Below, one piece after another: positions 16,075 to 23,319 of a stretch of 38,981 bases of DNA (positions are counted from its first letter, which is position 1; each line of letters opens with the position of its first letter). This stretch comes from Deltaproteobacteria bacterium. Its GTDB lineage: Bacteria; Myxococcota_A; Polyangia; JAAYKL01. Below the pieces are notes generated by a model. That model made no database searches, was not told the DNA's origin, and saw nothing but the letters and a program-made list of their open reading frames with translations. Position numbers and translations under genes: made by a program. Where the stretch lies: NCBI GenBank assembly GCA_016937015.1, contig JAFGWT010000141.1, forward strand, positions 1 through 38,981, given 5' to 3'.

Positions 16075-16170
16075 AGGCTTTGTCTCACAAAAGGGGGGTG
16101 AACCTTTGGATTGACTGGTTCTGCCCCGAAGGGGCGATCTGCAGAAAAGGAACCTTTTGAGACAGAACCT
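16075..16170. repeat. 96-bp inverted-repeat element after the kinase gene
   Basis: Arms at 16075-16094 (AGGCTTTGTCTCACAAAAGG) and 16153-16170 (complement AGGTTCTGTCTCAAAAGG) match except for two mismatches and a 2-nt bulge. Between them sits a small GCCCC-GAA-GGGGC hairpin. It could be a small non-autonomous mobile element or a large RNA hairpin, starting 5 nt after the stop codon. Confidence 0.5.
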
Positions 16171-16177
16171 AAACAAA

Positions 16178-16228
16178 AAACGCATAGACATGGACTCAAC
16201 GGAATACCGTTCATCATCTCCGCGCAGG
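16178..16228 (+). repeat. Dispersed 51-bp repeat, copy 1
   Basis: 46 of 51 positions match 38847-38897, beginning AAACGCATAGACATGGA and ending TCATCTCCGCGCAGG. Both copies are non-coding, which suggests an interspersed repeat family in this genome. Confidence 0.7.
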
Positions 16229-16287
16229 GGTTCCGCGCAGGGGTCGCGCAGGGGTCGCGCAGGGGTCGCGCAGGGGTCGCGCAGGGT
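16221..16287 (+). repeat. 11-bp tandem repeat CGCGCAGGGGT, six copies
   Basis: Units start at 16221, 16234, 16245, 16256, 16267 and 16278; the first is separated by 2 nt and the last is one G short. The array follows directly on the dispersed repeat. The remaining gap up to 16360 shows no gene. Confidence 0.85.
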
Positions 16288-16360
16288 TAATAATTGTGTC
16301 CTGTTTTTTTGTGATGCAACATATTGGTGCATCTTCGAATTGTTTCTGATTAACGCTTCG

Positions 16361-17335
16361 TCAGGGAATGAGCGTTACCACCATCTCAATGGGGGCGTTG
16401 GCGCCAATAGTAATGTGCGAACTCTGACAGGCGGGGATGAACACGGTTTCGCCACACATTGCATGGACCGCATCGGCCATGGACTGAATTTCCGCCACGC
16501 CGTTCCCTGAGGTGCACATCACCGCGACAGGCCCCGATGATTGAAAGGTCACAGAGTCCCCTTTATCGAGCCTGACCGTTTCCATGGAGAAATACTCACA
16601 CCGGACCCCCTTTCTGCCAGACTGCGGTGGTGTCACTTCAGGTTCACCGGATTGGTTAAAATGAATGGACGCCAGCGCCTCTTCCATATGCAGCGCCCGC
16701 GGCCTTCCATCGAGCCCCATGCGGTTCCAGTCAAAAACCCGATAAGTTGTATTTGAGGACTGCTGCACCTCGGCCAGCACAATTCCGGCGCCAATCGCGT
16801 GCACGGTGCCTGACGGAAGAAAAACGTAATCGCCGCGAGACACCTGTTTTTCGTGAAGAAGGGACGCCACCGTTCCGGCTTCAAGTGCATTTTCAAACTG
16901 TCCTCTGGTCACCCCGTCTCTTAGCCCAACATACAGTGTCGCATCCGGTCTGGCATCGATGATATACCAGGCCTCAGTCTTGGGTCTTGCGCCCTGTCCC
17001 AGCGCTCTGCACGCAAGGCTATCCGGATGCACCTGCACGGAAAGAGTCTGTTGCGCGTCAATGAATTTGAACAGCAGCGGAAATCTCCCTTCAAGCAAAG
17101 ACGCGCTACCCAGCATTTGGTATTGATACCTCTCAATCAGCGTCTCAATGGATACGCCACCGTAAGGGCCGGAAGTAACAACGGACTGATTGCCCGGGAG
17201 ATCGCAGATTTCCCATGATTCCCCAAATGGTTCGTCTGTCGGCAATGTTCGATTGAGCACCGTATTAAGGTTGCGTCCGCCCCACACAATTGATTTTAAC
17301 AGCGGTTCAAATTTTAATATTGGCAGAGCCGTCAT
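16361..17335 (-). CDS. manA: Mannose-6-phosphate isomerase, class I
   Basis: The enzyme interconverts mannose-6-phosphate and fructose-6-phosphate, supplying mannose for polysaccharides. The start at 17335 is chosen because GGAGG lies eight bases upstream and the family N-terminus begins there (ILKFEPLLKSIVWGGRNL); an upstream extension is not family-like. The product is 324 residues, the short class I length. Zinc ligands are Gln101 and His103 (LSVQVHPD), Glu121 (RPKTEAWYIID) and His179 (PSGTVHAIGAG). The C-terminal beta domain is present. It is transcribed divergently from the thioredoxin-fold lipoprotein gene, with no other sugar gene nearby. Confidence 0.93.
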   Translation of the reverse strand: MTALPILKFEPLLKSIVWGGRNLNTVLNRTLPTDEPFGESWEICDLPGNQSVVTSGPYGGVSIETLIERYQYQMLGSASLLEGRFPLLFKFIDAQQTLSVQVHPDSLACRALGQGARPKTEAWYIIDARPDATLYVGLRDGVTRGQFENALEAGTVASLLHEKQVSRGDYVFLPSGTVHAIGAGIVLAEVQQSSNTTYRVFDWNRMGLDGRPRALHMEEALASIHFNQSGEPEVTPPQSGRKGVRCEYFSMETVRLDKGDSVTFQSSGPVAVMCTSGNGVAEIQSMADAVHAMCGETVFIPACQSSHITIGANAPIEMVVTLIP

Positions 17336-17385
17336 GCGGAGGACCTCCGGGAAGAATGAAAATCGTTGTAAATGTGAGCACTTCT

Positions 17386-17413
17386 TTGTCTTCGGGTTTC
17401 CATATGTTATGAT
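17386..17413 (+). promoter_or_regulatory. Candidate sigma-70 type promoter for the lipoprotein-FHA protease unit
   Basis: TTGTCT (17386-17391) and TATGAT (17408-17413) are 16 nt apart, 4 of 6 and 5 of 6 to consensus, about 27 nt before the GTG at 17440. An inverted repeat CCATAT-N6-ATATGG (17400-17417) overlaps the -10 box and could be an operator. Confidence 0.4.
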
Positions 17414-17439
17414 ATGGGACCTGGAAAACAAGGCAACAA

Positions 17440-18210
17440 GTGCAATTTATGAACATTTTTTTTATTCGAGAAAAATATAATCGCCCAATTACCATCATGT
17501 TAGCCATTCTGTTACCGCTGGCAACATTGAGCGCCTGCACATCAACCATGTTGGATGAGGAAGCATGTGAAAATGTCCCCCAGGTCGATATGGTCGATAC
17601 ACAGGGCCTTATTCAATTTGATGCGCAATTGAATGGCGATCTTAATTCCTTCACGCTGTGCGGAGATGACGGCCCACTTTTTGACAATAGATTCTCGCCC
17701 TATAAGGGGGGTGCACTTTCGCCGGATTTGGTCGTTGAATACTGGACCGCGTTGCAATGCCCCCATTGCGCTCATTTTGAAGCATACGTGGATGAACTGC
17801 TGAGGGAACAGCCAAGAATAAACAACCGCGTTCGCTTCTATTTTCATCATTATGCATGGAACGATTACGTGCACTATCACCAGGCGGCATTTGCCATCTC
17901 GCAGCAGGGCATGGACAGGTTCTGGCAGTTTCACGACATCCTGCAGGCAAACACCAACCGATACTACGACTATCTTGATCTCCATGACATCGCCCAATTC
18001 AACATCCAGGCGGACATGAGCCAGTATGACCTCCTGACGTCATCGGCAAATGCGGAAGGGGCAAAGGTTCTCAATTATCTGGAATATGAAAAAAAAGTCG
18101 CACGCGCCCATTGCGTTACCGCGACACCGACGGTATTTCTATGTGGGAAGCGCATATCAGACTGGCGTGAACTTAATAAACACATTTCAGCCTATTTTCA
18201 GACCAATTAG
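17440..18210 (+). CDS. DsbA-like thioredoxin-fold lipoprotein (CPHC)
   Basis: This 256-residue protein carries a lipoprotein signal (ILLPLATLSAC, lipidated Cys33), so it acts outside the inner membrane. Residues about 95-250 are a DsbA/thioredoxin_4-type fold: VVEYWTALQCPHCAHFEAYV holds the CPHC redox pair (Cys107, Cys110), and ATPTVFLCGK holds the cis-proline loop. CPHC is the DsbA active-site type, typical of disulfide formation. The start GTG has AAGG six bases upstream; an ATG three codons later is equally possible. It stands 6 nt before the FHA-protease gene, so the two are surely co-transcribed. A role in making disulfides in the Cys-rich lipoproteins at 31-33 kb is speculative. Confidence 0.85.
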   Translation: MQFMNIFFIREKYNRPITIMLAILLPLATLSACTSTMLDEEACENVPQVDMVDTQGLIQFDAQLNGDLNSFTLCGDDGPLFDNRFSPYKGGALSPDLVVEYWTALQCPHCAHFEAYVDELLREQPRINNRVRFYFHHYAWNDYVHYHQAAFAISQQGMDRFWQFHDILQANTNRYYDYLDLHDIAQFNIQADMSQYDLLTSSANAEGAKVLNYLEYEKKVARAHCVTATPTVFLCGKRISDWRELNKHISAYFQTN

Positions 18211-18216
18211 ACGCCC

Positions 18217-19509
18217 ATGGAAGTTAAATTTTTATTTAAAAACGGTTCACGCAATGAAAAATCAGTCGATTTTAAAGGTGTTTTTTTACTGAATCTGGGG
18301 AGCAATACTGACAATGATATGGTTTTCAATCTTCCGGAAGACAGTGAAGTATCGCCGTATCACACCCAAATTCGTCAGATGGACAATATGGTTTTCGTTC
18401 AGGACATGGGAAGTGCAAGCGGCACATTTCTCAACGGGCAGAGAATTACCAAGACTCAGCTGACTGATGGGGATATCATTCAACTTGGCATGGGGGGACC
18501 CAGGTTCTGCGTGTCTGTAACGGCCGATGCGGCAGCGATGATTCCTGGTGAAAACGCGACTCAAAAAATATACGGAAAAAAAACGGTTGGGTTGATGATT
18601 CAGCAGGCGCTGAAATCAGCCGGCAATGGAATGAACCGAACCACCTCTTACTTTGAAGGTATTCTGGAAGCCCGTCTCAACATGAAAACCCGCAGGTATC
18701 GCATTGCGGTTATCGTCATATTTGCGTTGCTGGTGACCTTTGGTGCAGCCCTTGGTTTTTTTATGTATTACAGTACGCATTATCCCTCTGTGAAGCTGCT
18801 GGCCAACGAATCGGAGGCGGCAGAATACATCGCCCGGGAGAATCGGCACAACGTGTTTCTGCTGGCCGGTCTGCCACGAAGTGAGCCCAAAGATTCAGGC
18901 AACTGGCAGGGCTTCTGCACGGCATTTGCCATAGGCGCTGACCTGCTCGCAACCAATGCCCATTGTGTTCAAAAAGCCAGAAGCGATTACCAGACAGTCT
19001 GGGCACTGATGAATGAAGTCCCGAAATCGCGATATAAAGTAATAAAAATGCTGCATCATCCGGAATACGCACCAGGAACCATCACCCCGGATGTGGGGCT
19101 GCTCCGGATTTCTGAACGGTTGGATACATGGGTCAAAATGGCGGCGCAGCCTCAACTCAAGTCGCTCGAGCAGGGAACATTCATCTACATTTATGGCTTT
19201 CCAGGACGGCTGAGTAATCTTGCCTCTCCTGTGGCAACCTTTGTTCGCGGTGAAATTGGCAGAATTACCAACACCCATCAGCAGCCGGGCAGTTATGCCG
19301 AAAACATTCTGCTGCAGCATTCGGCTGTGATCAGCGAAGGGACATCCGGCAGTCCGATGTTTAATTTAGACGGTGACGTGGTGGGGGTGAATGCCGGCGG
19401 TTACGCAGCGGATGGACATATGATGATGGGATACAACTTCGGCATTCGCATTGATTCCATTGCGCCGTTGCTTCAATCCATTACCAGTGCGACTGCGACA
19501 GTTGAGTAA
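18217..19509 (+). CDS. FHA domain - TM - trypsin-like serine protease
   Basis: This is a 430-residue membrane protein. The cytoplasmic FHA domain covers about 20-100 (NLGSNTDNDMVF, VSPYHTQI, DMGSASGTFLNGQRI), a phospho-threonine binding module. A membrane helix is at about 162-186 (IAVIVIFALLVTFGAALGFF). The outer part, about 205-425, is an S1/HtrA-type protease with the triad His249 (LLATNAHCV), Asp292 (PDVGLLRI) and Ser377 (EGTSGSP). No PDZ domain follows. This allows phosphorylation inside the cell to control proteolysis outside; the Ser/Thr kinase at 12-16 kb is the nearest candidate source of the signal. No clear Shine-Dalgarno is seen; translation is probably coupled to the preceding gene. 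Confidence 0.9.
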   Translation: MEVKFLFKNGSRNEKSVDFKGVFLLNLGSNTDNDMVFNLPEDSEVSPYHTQIRQMDNMVFVQDMGSASGTFLNGQRITKTQLTDGDIIQLGMGGPRFCVSVTADAAAMIPGENATQKIYGKKTVGLMIQQALKSAGNGMNRTTSYFEGILEARLNMKTRRYRIAVIVIFALLVTFGAALGFFMYYSTHYPSVKLLANESEAAEYIARENRHNVFLLAGLPRSEPKDSGNWQGFCTAFAIGADLLATNAHCVQKARSDYQTVWALMNEVPKSRYKVIKMLHHPEYAPGTITPDVGLLRISERLDTWVKMAAQPQLKSLEQGTFIYIYGFPGRLSNLASPVATFVRGEIGRITNTHQQPGSYAENILLQHSAVISEGTSGSPMFNLDGDVVGVNAGGYAADGHMMMGYNFGIRIDSIAPLLQSITSATATVE

Positions 19510-19521
19510 TCCGGAGACAAG

Positions 19522-20022
19522 GTGACAACTCTTTTACGCTATTTATGGCTGTTTCCCCTGACCGTGCATGCAGGATACTTTGCTGCAACATGTCGGTACA
19601 TTCCAAACCGCGTAGGGCCTGACCCTGGCGCTGCGGTGTCGAGACTGGTATTCTCATTTGAATGGCTGGCCATAGTGCTTTTTTCCAATTTGCTGCTGTT
19701 TGTATTCTGGAAACGCATGCCACACTTGAGCGACAAGACGCTCAGTGTGCCCAATCGCGAATACTGGCTGACAAATCCCGAGCATCGCAACGATTTGATT
19801 GCACGCCTTCAGAATTTAATCGAAACCATTCTGGTATTGATAAACATCTTTTTTCTTGGCATTTATCAATGGGTGTATCAGAGCAATGTACTGACACCGG
19901 TCATACGGTTGCCTATCATGCTGCTTATTGCGGGATTTATCACTTTTCCACTGACGCTCATCGCTGTGTATATGGTAAGTCTGATGAAAGCGCTGAAAAA
20001 GCCGCGTCCCCCCGCCCAATAA
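19522..20022 (+). CDS. Four-helix membrane protein (DUF1648-like)
   Basis: This is a 166-residue integral membrane protein with hydrophobic stretches at about 5-22, 44-62, 97-115 and 128-152. The motif LSVPNREYWLTNPEHRNDLI matches the 'PN-K/R-x-YWL.P' stretch between helices in a family of uncharacterised DUF1648/SdpI-like membrane proteins. GGAG lies five bases before the GTG start, 12 nt after the FHA-protease stop, so it is the third gene of that unit. It may be a substrate or partner of the protease; its function is unknown. Confidence 0.75.
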   Translation: MTTLLRYLWLFPLTVHAGYFAATCRYIPNRVGPDPGAAVSRLVFSFEWLAIVLFSNLLLFVFWKRMPHLSDKTLSVPNREYWLTNPEHRNDLIARLQNLIETILVLINIFFLGIYQWVYQSNVLTPVIRLPIMLLIAGFITFPLTLIAVYMVSLMKALKKPRPPAQ

Positions 20023-20059
20023 AGGCTTCAGGGGTGCTTCAGGGTTAAAGAGGACTTTT

Positions 20060-21547
20060 CTATCTGGGTTCACCGAAGGCCAGCTTATACCCGATGAGCA
20101 ATTCGCCAAGAGGGGTTGTGCCTTTGACTCCGGTCAGGTGGCTGCTGATAAAATTAACGCTGAGCTGGCTATATATCATTCCTGGTCCCAAAACCCGTTC
20201 AAGCGCCAAATTCGCGCCACCGGTAATCGCAGGAAGGGTATCAATGCCTTTGTTTCCAGACCCCGTTGTGCCAAGGTCGGCCACAACCTTGACGCCCAGT
20301 TCAACCCCGGGGGTGACATACCAGAGCGGCCGCATGGGCACGCGATAATAAAACAGCGCAGTCACCGGGACCATCATGGTTTTACTTTCCACGGGGTACG
20401 GCTCAGCGTAATCAGGTCGCTGAATTGCACTGACTTTGTCGTATTCACAGCCCACCTGGATGCCGATACCCAATATGGGTTTTGCAGGTATGCGGAATGC
20501 CACACCAATCTTGCCCACCGGCGCATTCCACGTGGAAAAGTTCGCTGTATACCCAGCTGCGCCGGACAGAAAAATACGATAGGCGCCAACGGAGGGGGGT
20601 TCGGTCTTCGGCGCCACTGCTGGTTTGGGCTCTTTTTTAACTTCTTCCTTTTTCTCGATGGTGACGGCGGTTTCCCTGAAATCTTCGGTCCCCACCATCT
20701 CAATGCTTTGAGAGTGAACATGTTGCTGTGCGTCATCGTATATTGCGAATTTGACCGCTCCAGGCTTCTCGGGGACACGGTACCGCATCTCAAAAATGCC
20801 GCTCGACAGCTCGGTGGCTGCCGACAGTTGCCCGGCTTCCGCGGTGACGGAGGGGGATTCAATTTCGCTGTCGGCTTTTCCTTCGGGCGTCCAGAATACA
20901 AGCAGGAAATCCTCTGTTGATGTCTCATCGAGGTTTATCTGAGGCCCACGAGCGGCAAAGATGGCGGCGCGTGGTCCCTGAGGCAAATGCAAAGGCACTT
21001 CGTTGCCTTCATCATCAATGCCGTAGGTCACGCCAGGGGGAACCTCCACATCAACAAACGCCACGCCGTCCTGGTCGGCAGTGACAGGTCCAAATTTTCG
21101 ACTGCCAATACGCAGGTATGTTGTGGCCTGCGGGGTCGTTTCTATCTGCGCCTTCCCCTGCCCTATCAGCTTCACGGTGGTAAAGCCCCAAAAGGTGGTG
21201 TTGCCGTCAGATGCGGAAACCACCACCAAATCAACAGCAGGATAAAACTGTTTCGGTGGTGTGTAAATGGCGTGAATTTTTCGTCCATTCGGGGTCACCT
21301 GAACGTCGGACACATCTCCCAGCAGCGCCTGGAAATTGAACTTGTGCAACTCTTTGTTGCGGGGCAGATGCATGGTCATATTCAATGACGTCTCAACCCC
21401 CAGCAGAAGCTTTTCCTTTGATAAGGTCACCCGGATTTGCGTGTTGCGATCACTCTGCTTTCCGGCGCTGGCAGTGGGTGACCAGAATCCGGTTGCAATC
21501 AGTATCAGGAACGACATAAACCAGGTTGTCGGTAACGTATTACGCAA
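20060..21547 (-). CDS. Exported protein with strand-rich domains and C-terminal outer-membrane-like beta-barrel
   Basis: This 495-residue protein starts at TTG, 5 nt after the FecR-like gene's stop, with GGGAG upstream; the start is inferred. The signal peptide is WFMSFLILIATGFWSPTASA. Residues about 35-290 look like two or three Ig-like beta domains (IRVTLSKEKLLLGVETSLNM, PGAVKFAIYDDAQQHVHSQS). A Lys/Glu/Pro linker follows (about 295-320). Residues about 325-495 alternate aromatic and glycine residues as in small OmpA-type barrels (IFLSGAAGYTANFSTW, PLGELLIGYKLAFGEPR). No exact family is recognised. It is the last gene of the signalling run, so it may be its envelope output or sensor. Confidence 0.75.
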   Translation of the reverse strand: MRNTLPTTWFMSFLILIATGFWSPTASAGKQSDRNTQIRVTLSKEKLLLGVETSLNMTMHLPRNKELHKFNFQALLGDVSDVQVTPNGRKIHAIYTPPKQFYPAVDLVVVSASDGNTTFWGFTTVKLIGQGKAQIETTPQATTYLRIGSRKFGPVTADQDGVAFVDVEVPPGVTYGIDDEGNEVPLHLPQGPRAAIFAARGPQINLDETSTEDFLLVFWTPEGKADSEIESPSVTAEAGQLSAATELSSGIFEMRYRVPEKPGAVKFAIYDDAQQHVHSQSIEMVGTEDFRETAVTIEKKEEVKKEPKPAVAPKTEPPSVGAYRIFLSGAAGYTANFSTWNAPVGKIGVAFRIPAKPILGIGIQVGCEYDKVSAIQRPDYAEPYPVESKTMMVPVTALFYYRVPMRPLWYVTPGVELGVKVVADLGTTGSGNKGIDTLPAITGGANLALERVLGPGMIYSQLSVNFISSHLTGVKGTTPLGELLIGYKLAFGEPR

Positions 21548-21552
21548 TGCTC

Positions 21553-22497
21553 TCAGTCTCCCTTGCTTCCCCAGTCAATGACCACGTTTTTGATGGATGC
21601 ACTGTTTTTCGGTTCGGTACAATTCAATGTCTGTTCCCGTATGTTACCCCAGATATCTGTAGTTTTCAATTGCACTCTTCGGGCATTTGGCAACATGCGC
21701 ACTCTGGCGAGAAAACTGCCGTCCGGATTCGGACGAATATCCTGTTCATTGACCATAATGGCGGTTCCCGTGGAAACCGTCCCGCGAACCACCGCCACAG
21801 TCTCACTGTATTTTTTACAGGCACCCGCTGAAAGCTTCAGGTATGCCTGCGTGGAGACCTTGTATGGAGCGACCGGCGCGTGTCCTTTTTCCACCACCGA
21901 TTCCATCCCACTGGTTACCGTAACACTCTCCCCGGCCGCACTTAAATCCACCGAACCGGTCTCTGTGGCAACCGCCACCATGCGGCCATTATTTAAAATC
22001 GAAAACTTACCCTGATCCACTTTGGCCACCACCGTTCCGTCGCTGTTTTCGATGTTCAACACCCGCTTACCATTCTCGCCGTAATCAACACTTGCGCGCC
22101 CCTTGATTAACCCCAATCGCTGAGCGACGCCGGACAATTCCCGAACCTCAATTTCAGATGCGTTGCTTAATTCAATAGTGGATGCTTCACCCAGTCCCAA
22201 AACGACGGTGGAATCATCGCGAGTACGTACCGCATCATCCACGTTGAGCATGTCCCCTTTGCTCATGGGAGACCACGATTGCCCCAGTGCCGATTTCTTT
22301 TCGGCGGAACCGGCGACACTGACAACGCTAATCTGCTCAGCCGAGTGTTCGAATGGGACGGGCGCGGCGTCAGCGGAATTATTTAAATTCTGTAAATGCG
22401 TATCGTCCTGTCCTTCATCGAGGTGTTGCATAAAATACAGACCAATTCCTATCAGAATCAGTGAGAGTAATGCAAAGATGATGATTCGCTTTTTCAT
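21553..22497 (-). CDS. FecR-like membrane-anchored periplasmic protein
   Basis: This is a 314-residue protein with an N-terminal membrane anchor (IIIFALLSLILIGIGLYFM). Residues about 55-215 match the FecR domain style: VSVAGSAEKKSALGQSW, then GDMLNVDDAVRTRDDSTVVL, STIELSNASEIEVREL and GKFSILNNGRMVAVATETGS. FecR domains usually transmit envelope signals or organise surface assembly; here there is no adjacent ECF sigma factor. The C-terminal part (about 220-314) is an extra beta domain (IWGNIREQTLNC). The start lies 3 nt past the kinase stop and lacks its own strong site, so translation is probably coupled. Confidence 0.8.
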   Translation of the reverse strand: MKKRIIIFALLSLILIGIGLYFMQHLDEGQDDTHLQNLNNSADAAPVPFEHSAEQISVVSVAGSAEKKSALGQSWSPMSKGDMLNVDDAVRTRDDSTVVLGLGEASTIELSNASEIEVRELSGVAQRLGLIKGRASVDYGENGKRVLNIENSDGTVVAKVDQGKFSILNNGRMVAVATETGSVDLSAAGESVTVTSGMESVVEKGHAPVAPYKVSTQAYLKLSAGACKKYSETVAVVRGTVSTGTAIMVNEQDIRPNPDGSFLARVRMLPNARRVQLKTTDIWGNIREQTLNCTEPKNSASIKNVVIDWGSKGD

Positions 22498-22500
22498 CGT

Positions 22501-23274
22501 TTACACCGCGACGCCCGTTGGGATCATAATGGAGATACCAGTCTTAAGGTTTTGTGCTTCCAATTGCGCAAGTTCATCTTCCCGCATGATTCGAATCTGT
22601 CCATCGTATCTCGATATTATCTGCATGACAATGAACAACCCAAGTCCAGTTCCCTGTCTGTCGCCCTTTGTTGAAAAGAACGGTTCAAAAGCCTTTTCCT
22701 TAACCTCCTGGCTCATCCCGCAACCATTATCGGCCACAATAAATTCCACAAAATTATTATCCCGTGCATACACCGCCACAAGCACCACTGCATCGGATAC
22801 ATCGTCCACTGCGTCCATGCTGTTCGACACCAGATTCGCAAGCATCTGCTCGATTTGCGTCCGATCTGCCAGTATATGCGGCAAATGCTCAGGGACATGC
22901 GCCTTGAGCTGAATTGACGGCCGATTGAGCAACTGCCACTGAAATGCGGAGAGCACTTTGGTGATGCTCTCAACCAGGTCCACTTCTCCCACCTCGGTTG
23001 AAGGGCTCATGAAATCCCGTGCACGACTGATTAGCTGCTCTGTGCGCCCCACGAGATTCAAGGCTTCGTTTACATTTTTTTCAACCTCATCGGATTTGGT
23101 ATGAAGGCCATCCAGGATCATCTGAAGCGTCATTGACAAGGCGGTCATCGGCTGTCTGATCTCGTGAATCACTGCCGAAGCGCTGATTCCAAGTTCGGCG
23201 AATCGCGCAACTTTGAGGAGACGTTCATTATCTTCTTCGGAGAGCTGTTTCAGGATCTGGAAAAAATTACTCAA
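22501..23274 (-). CDS. Soluble sensor histidine kinase
   Basis: The start is taken as TTG at 23274, because GGAGG lies six bases upstream; a frame six codons longer would put that site inside the gene. The product is about 257 residues with no membrane segment. The HisKA motif is ASAVIHEIRQPMTALSMTLQ with phospho-acceptor His37. The HATPase_c has an N-box (MLANLVSNSMDAV), G1 DNGCGM and G2 GTGLGL. There is no sensor domain beyond a short N-terminal helix, so it may depend on the membrane kinase encoded just upstream. No response regulator is in the operon. Confidence 0.88.
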   Translation of the reverse strand: MSNFFQILKQLSEEDNERLLKVARFAELGISASAVIHEIRQPMTALSMTLQMILDGLHTKSDEVEKNVNEALNLVGRTEQLISRARDFMSPSTEVGEVDLVESITKVLSAFQWQLLNRPSIQLKAHVPEHLPHILADRTQIEQMLANLVSNSMDAVDDVSDAVVLVAVYARDNNFVEFIVADNGCGMSQEVKEKAFEPFFSTKGDRQGTGLGLFIVMQIISRYDGQIRIMREDELAQLEAQNLKTGISIMIPTGVAV

Positions 23275-23292
23275 CGGGTTCCTCCAACTCAA

Positions 23293-23319
23293 ATGAACTT
23301 TATGAACTTTATGAACTTA
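23293..23319 (+). repeat. 9-bp tandem repeat between two kinase genes
   Basis: ATGAACTTT, ATGAACTTT and ATGAACTTA lie in tandem. They fill the spacer between the stop of the upstream kinase (TAA at 23317-23319) and the GGAGG of the next. Copy changes would alter the spacing of the two genes. Confidence 0.8.

Noticed and set aside
15297..16217. 306-residue frame on the minus strand
   Set aside because: It lies almost wholly antisense to the FGE-like domain of the kinase gene, whose protein motifs are clear; the antisense product shows no family features.
16221..16287. Possible CRISPR-like array
   Set aside because: The 11-bp units are directly adjacent without spacers, so this is a simple tandem repeat.
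16036..16332. 98-residue minus-strand frame after the kinase
   Set aside because: It runs through the inverted-repeat element and the 11-bp tandem array; the translation (DPCATPARPLRDPC) merely mirrors the repeat.
20138..20920. 260-residue frame on the plus strand
   Set aside because: It is antisense to the beta-barrel protein gene, which has a signal peptide and operon context; the frame itself is rich in Cys, His and Arg without motifs.
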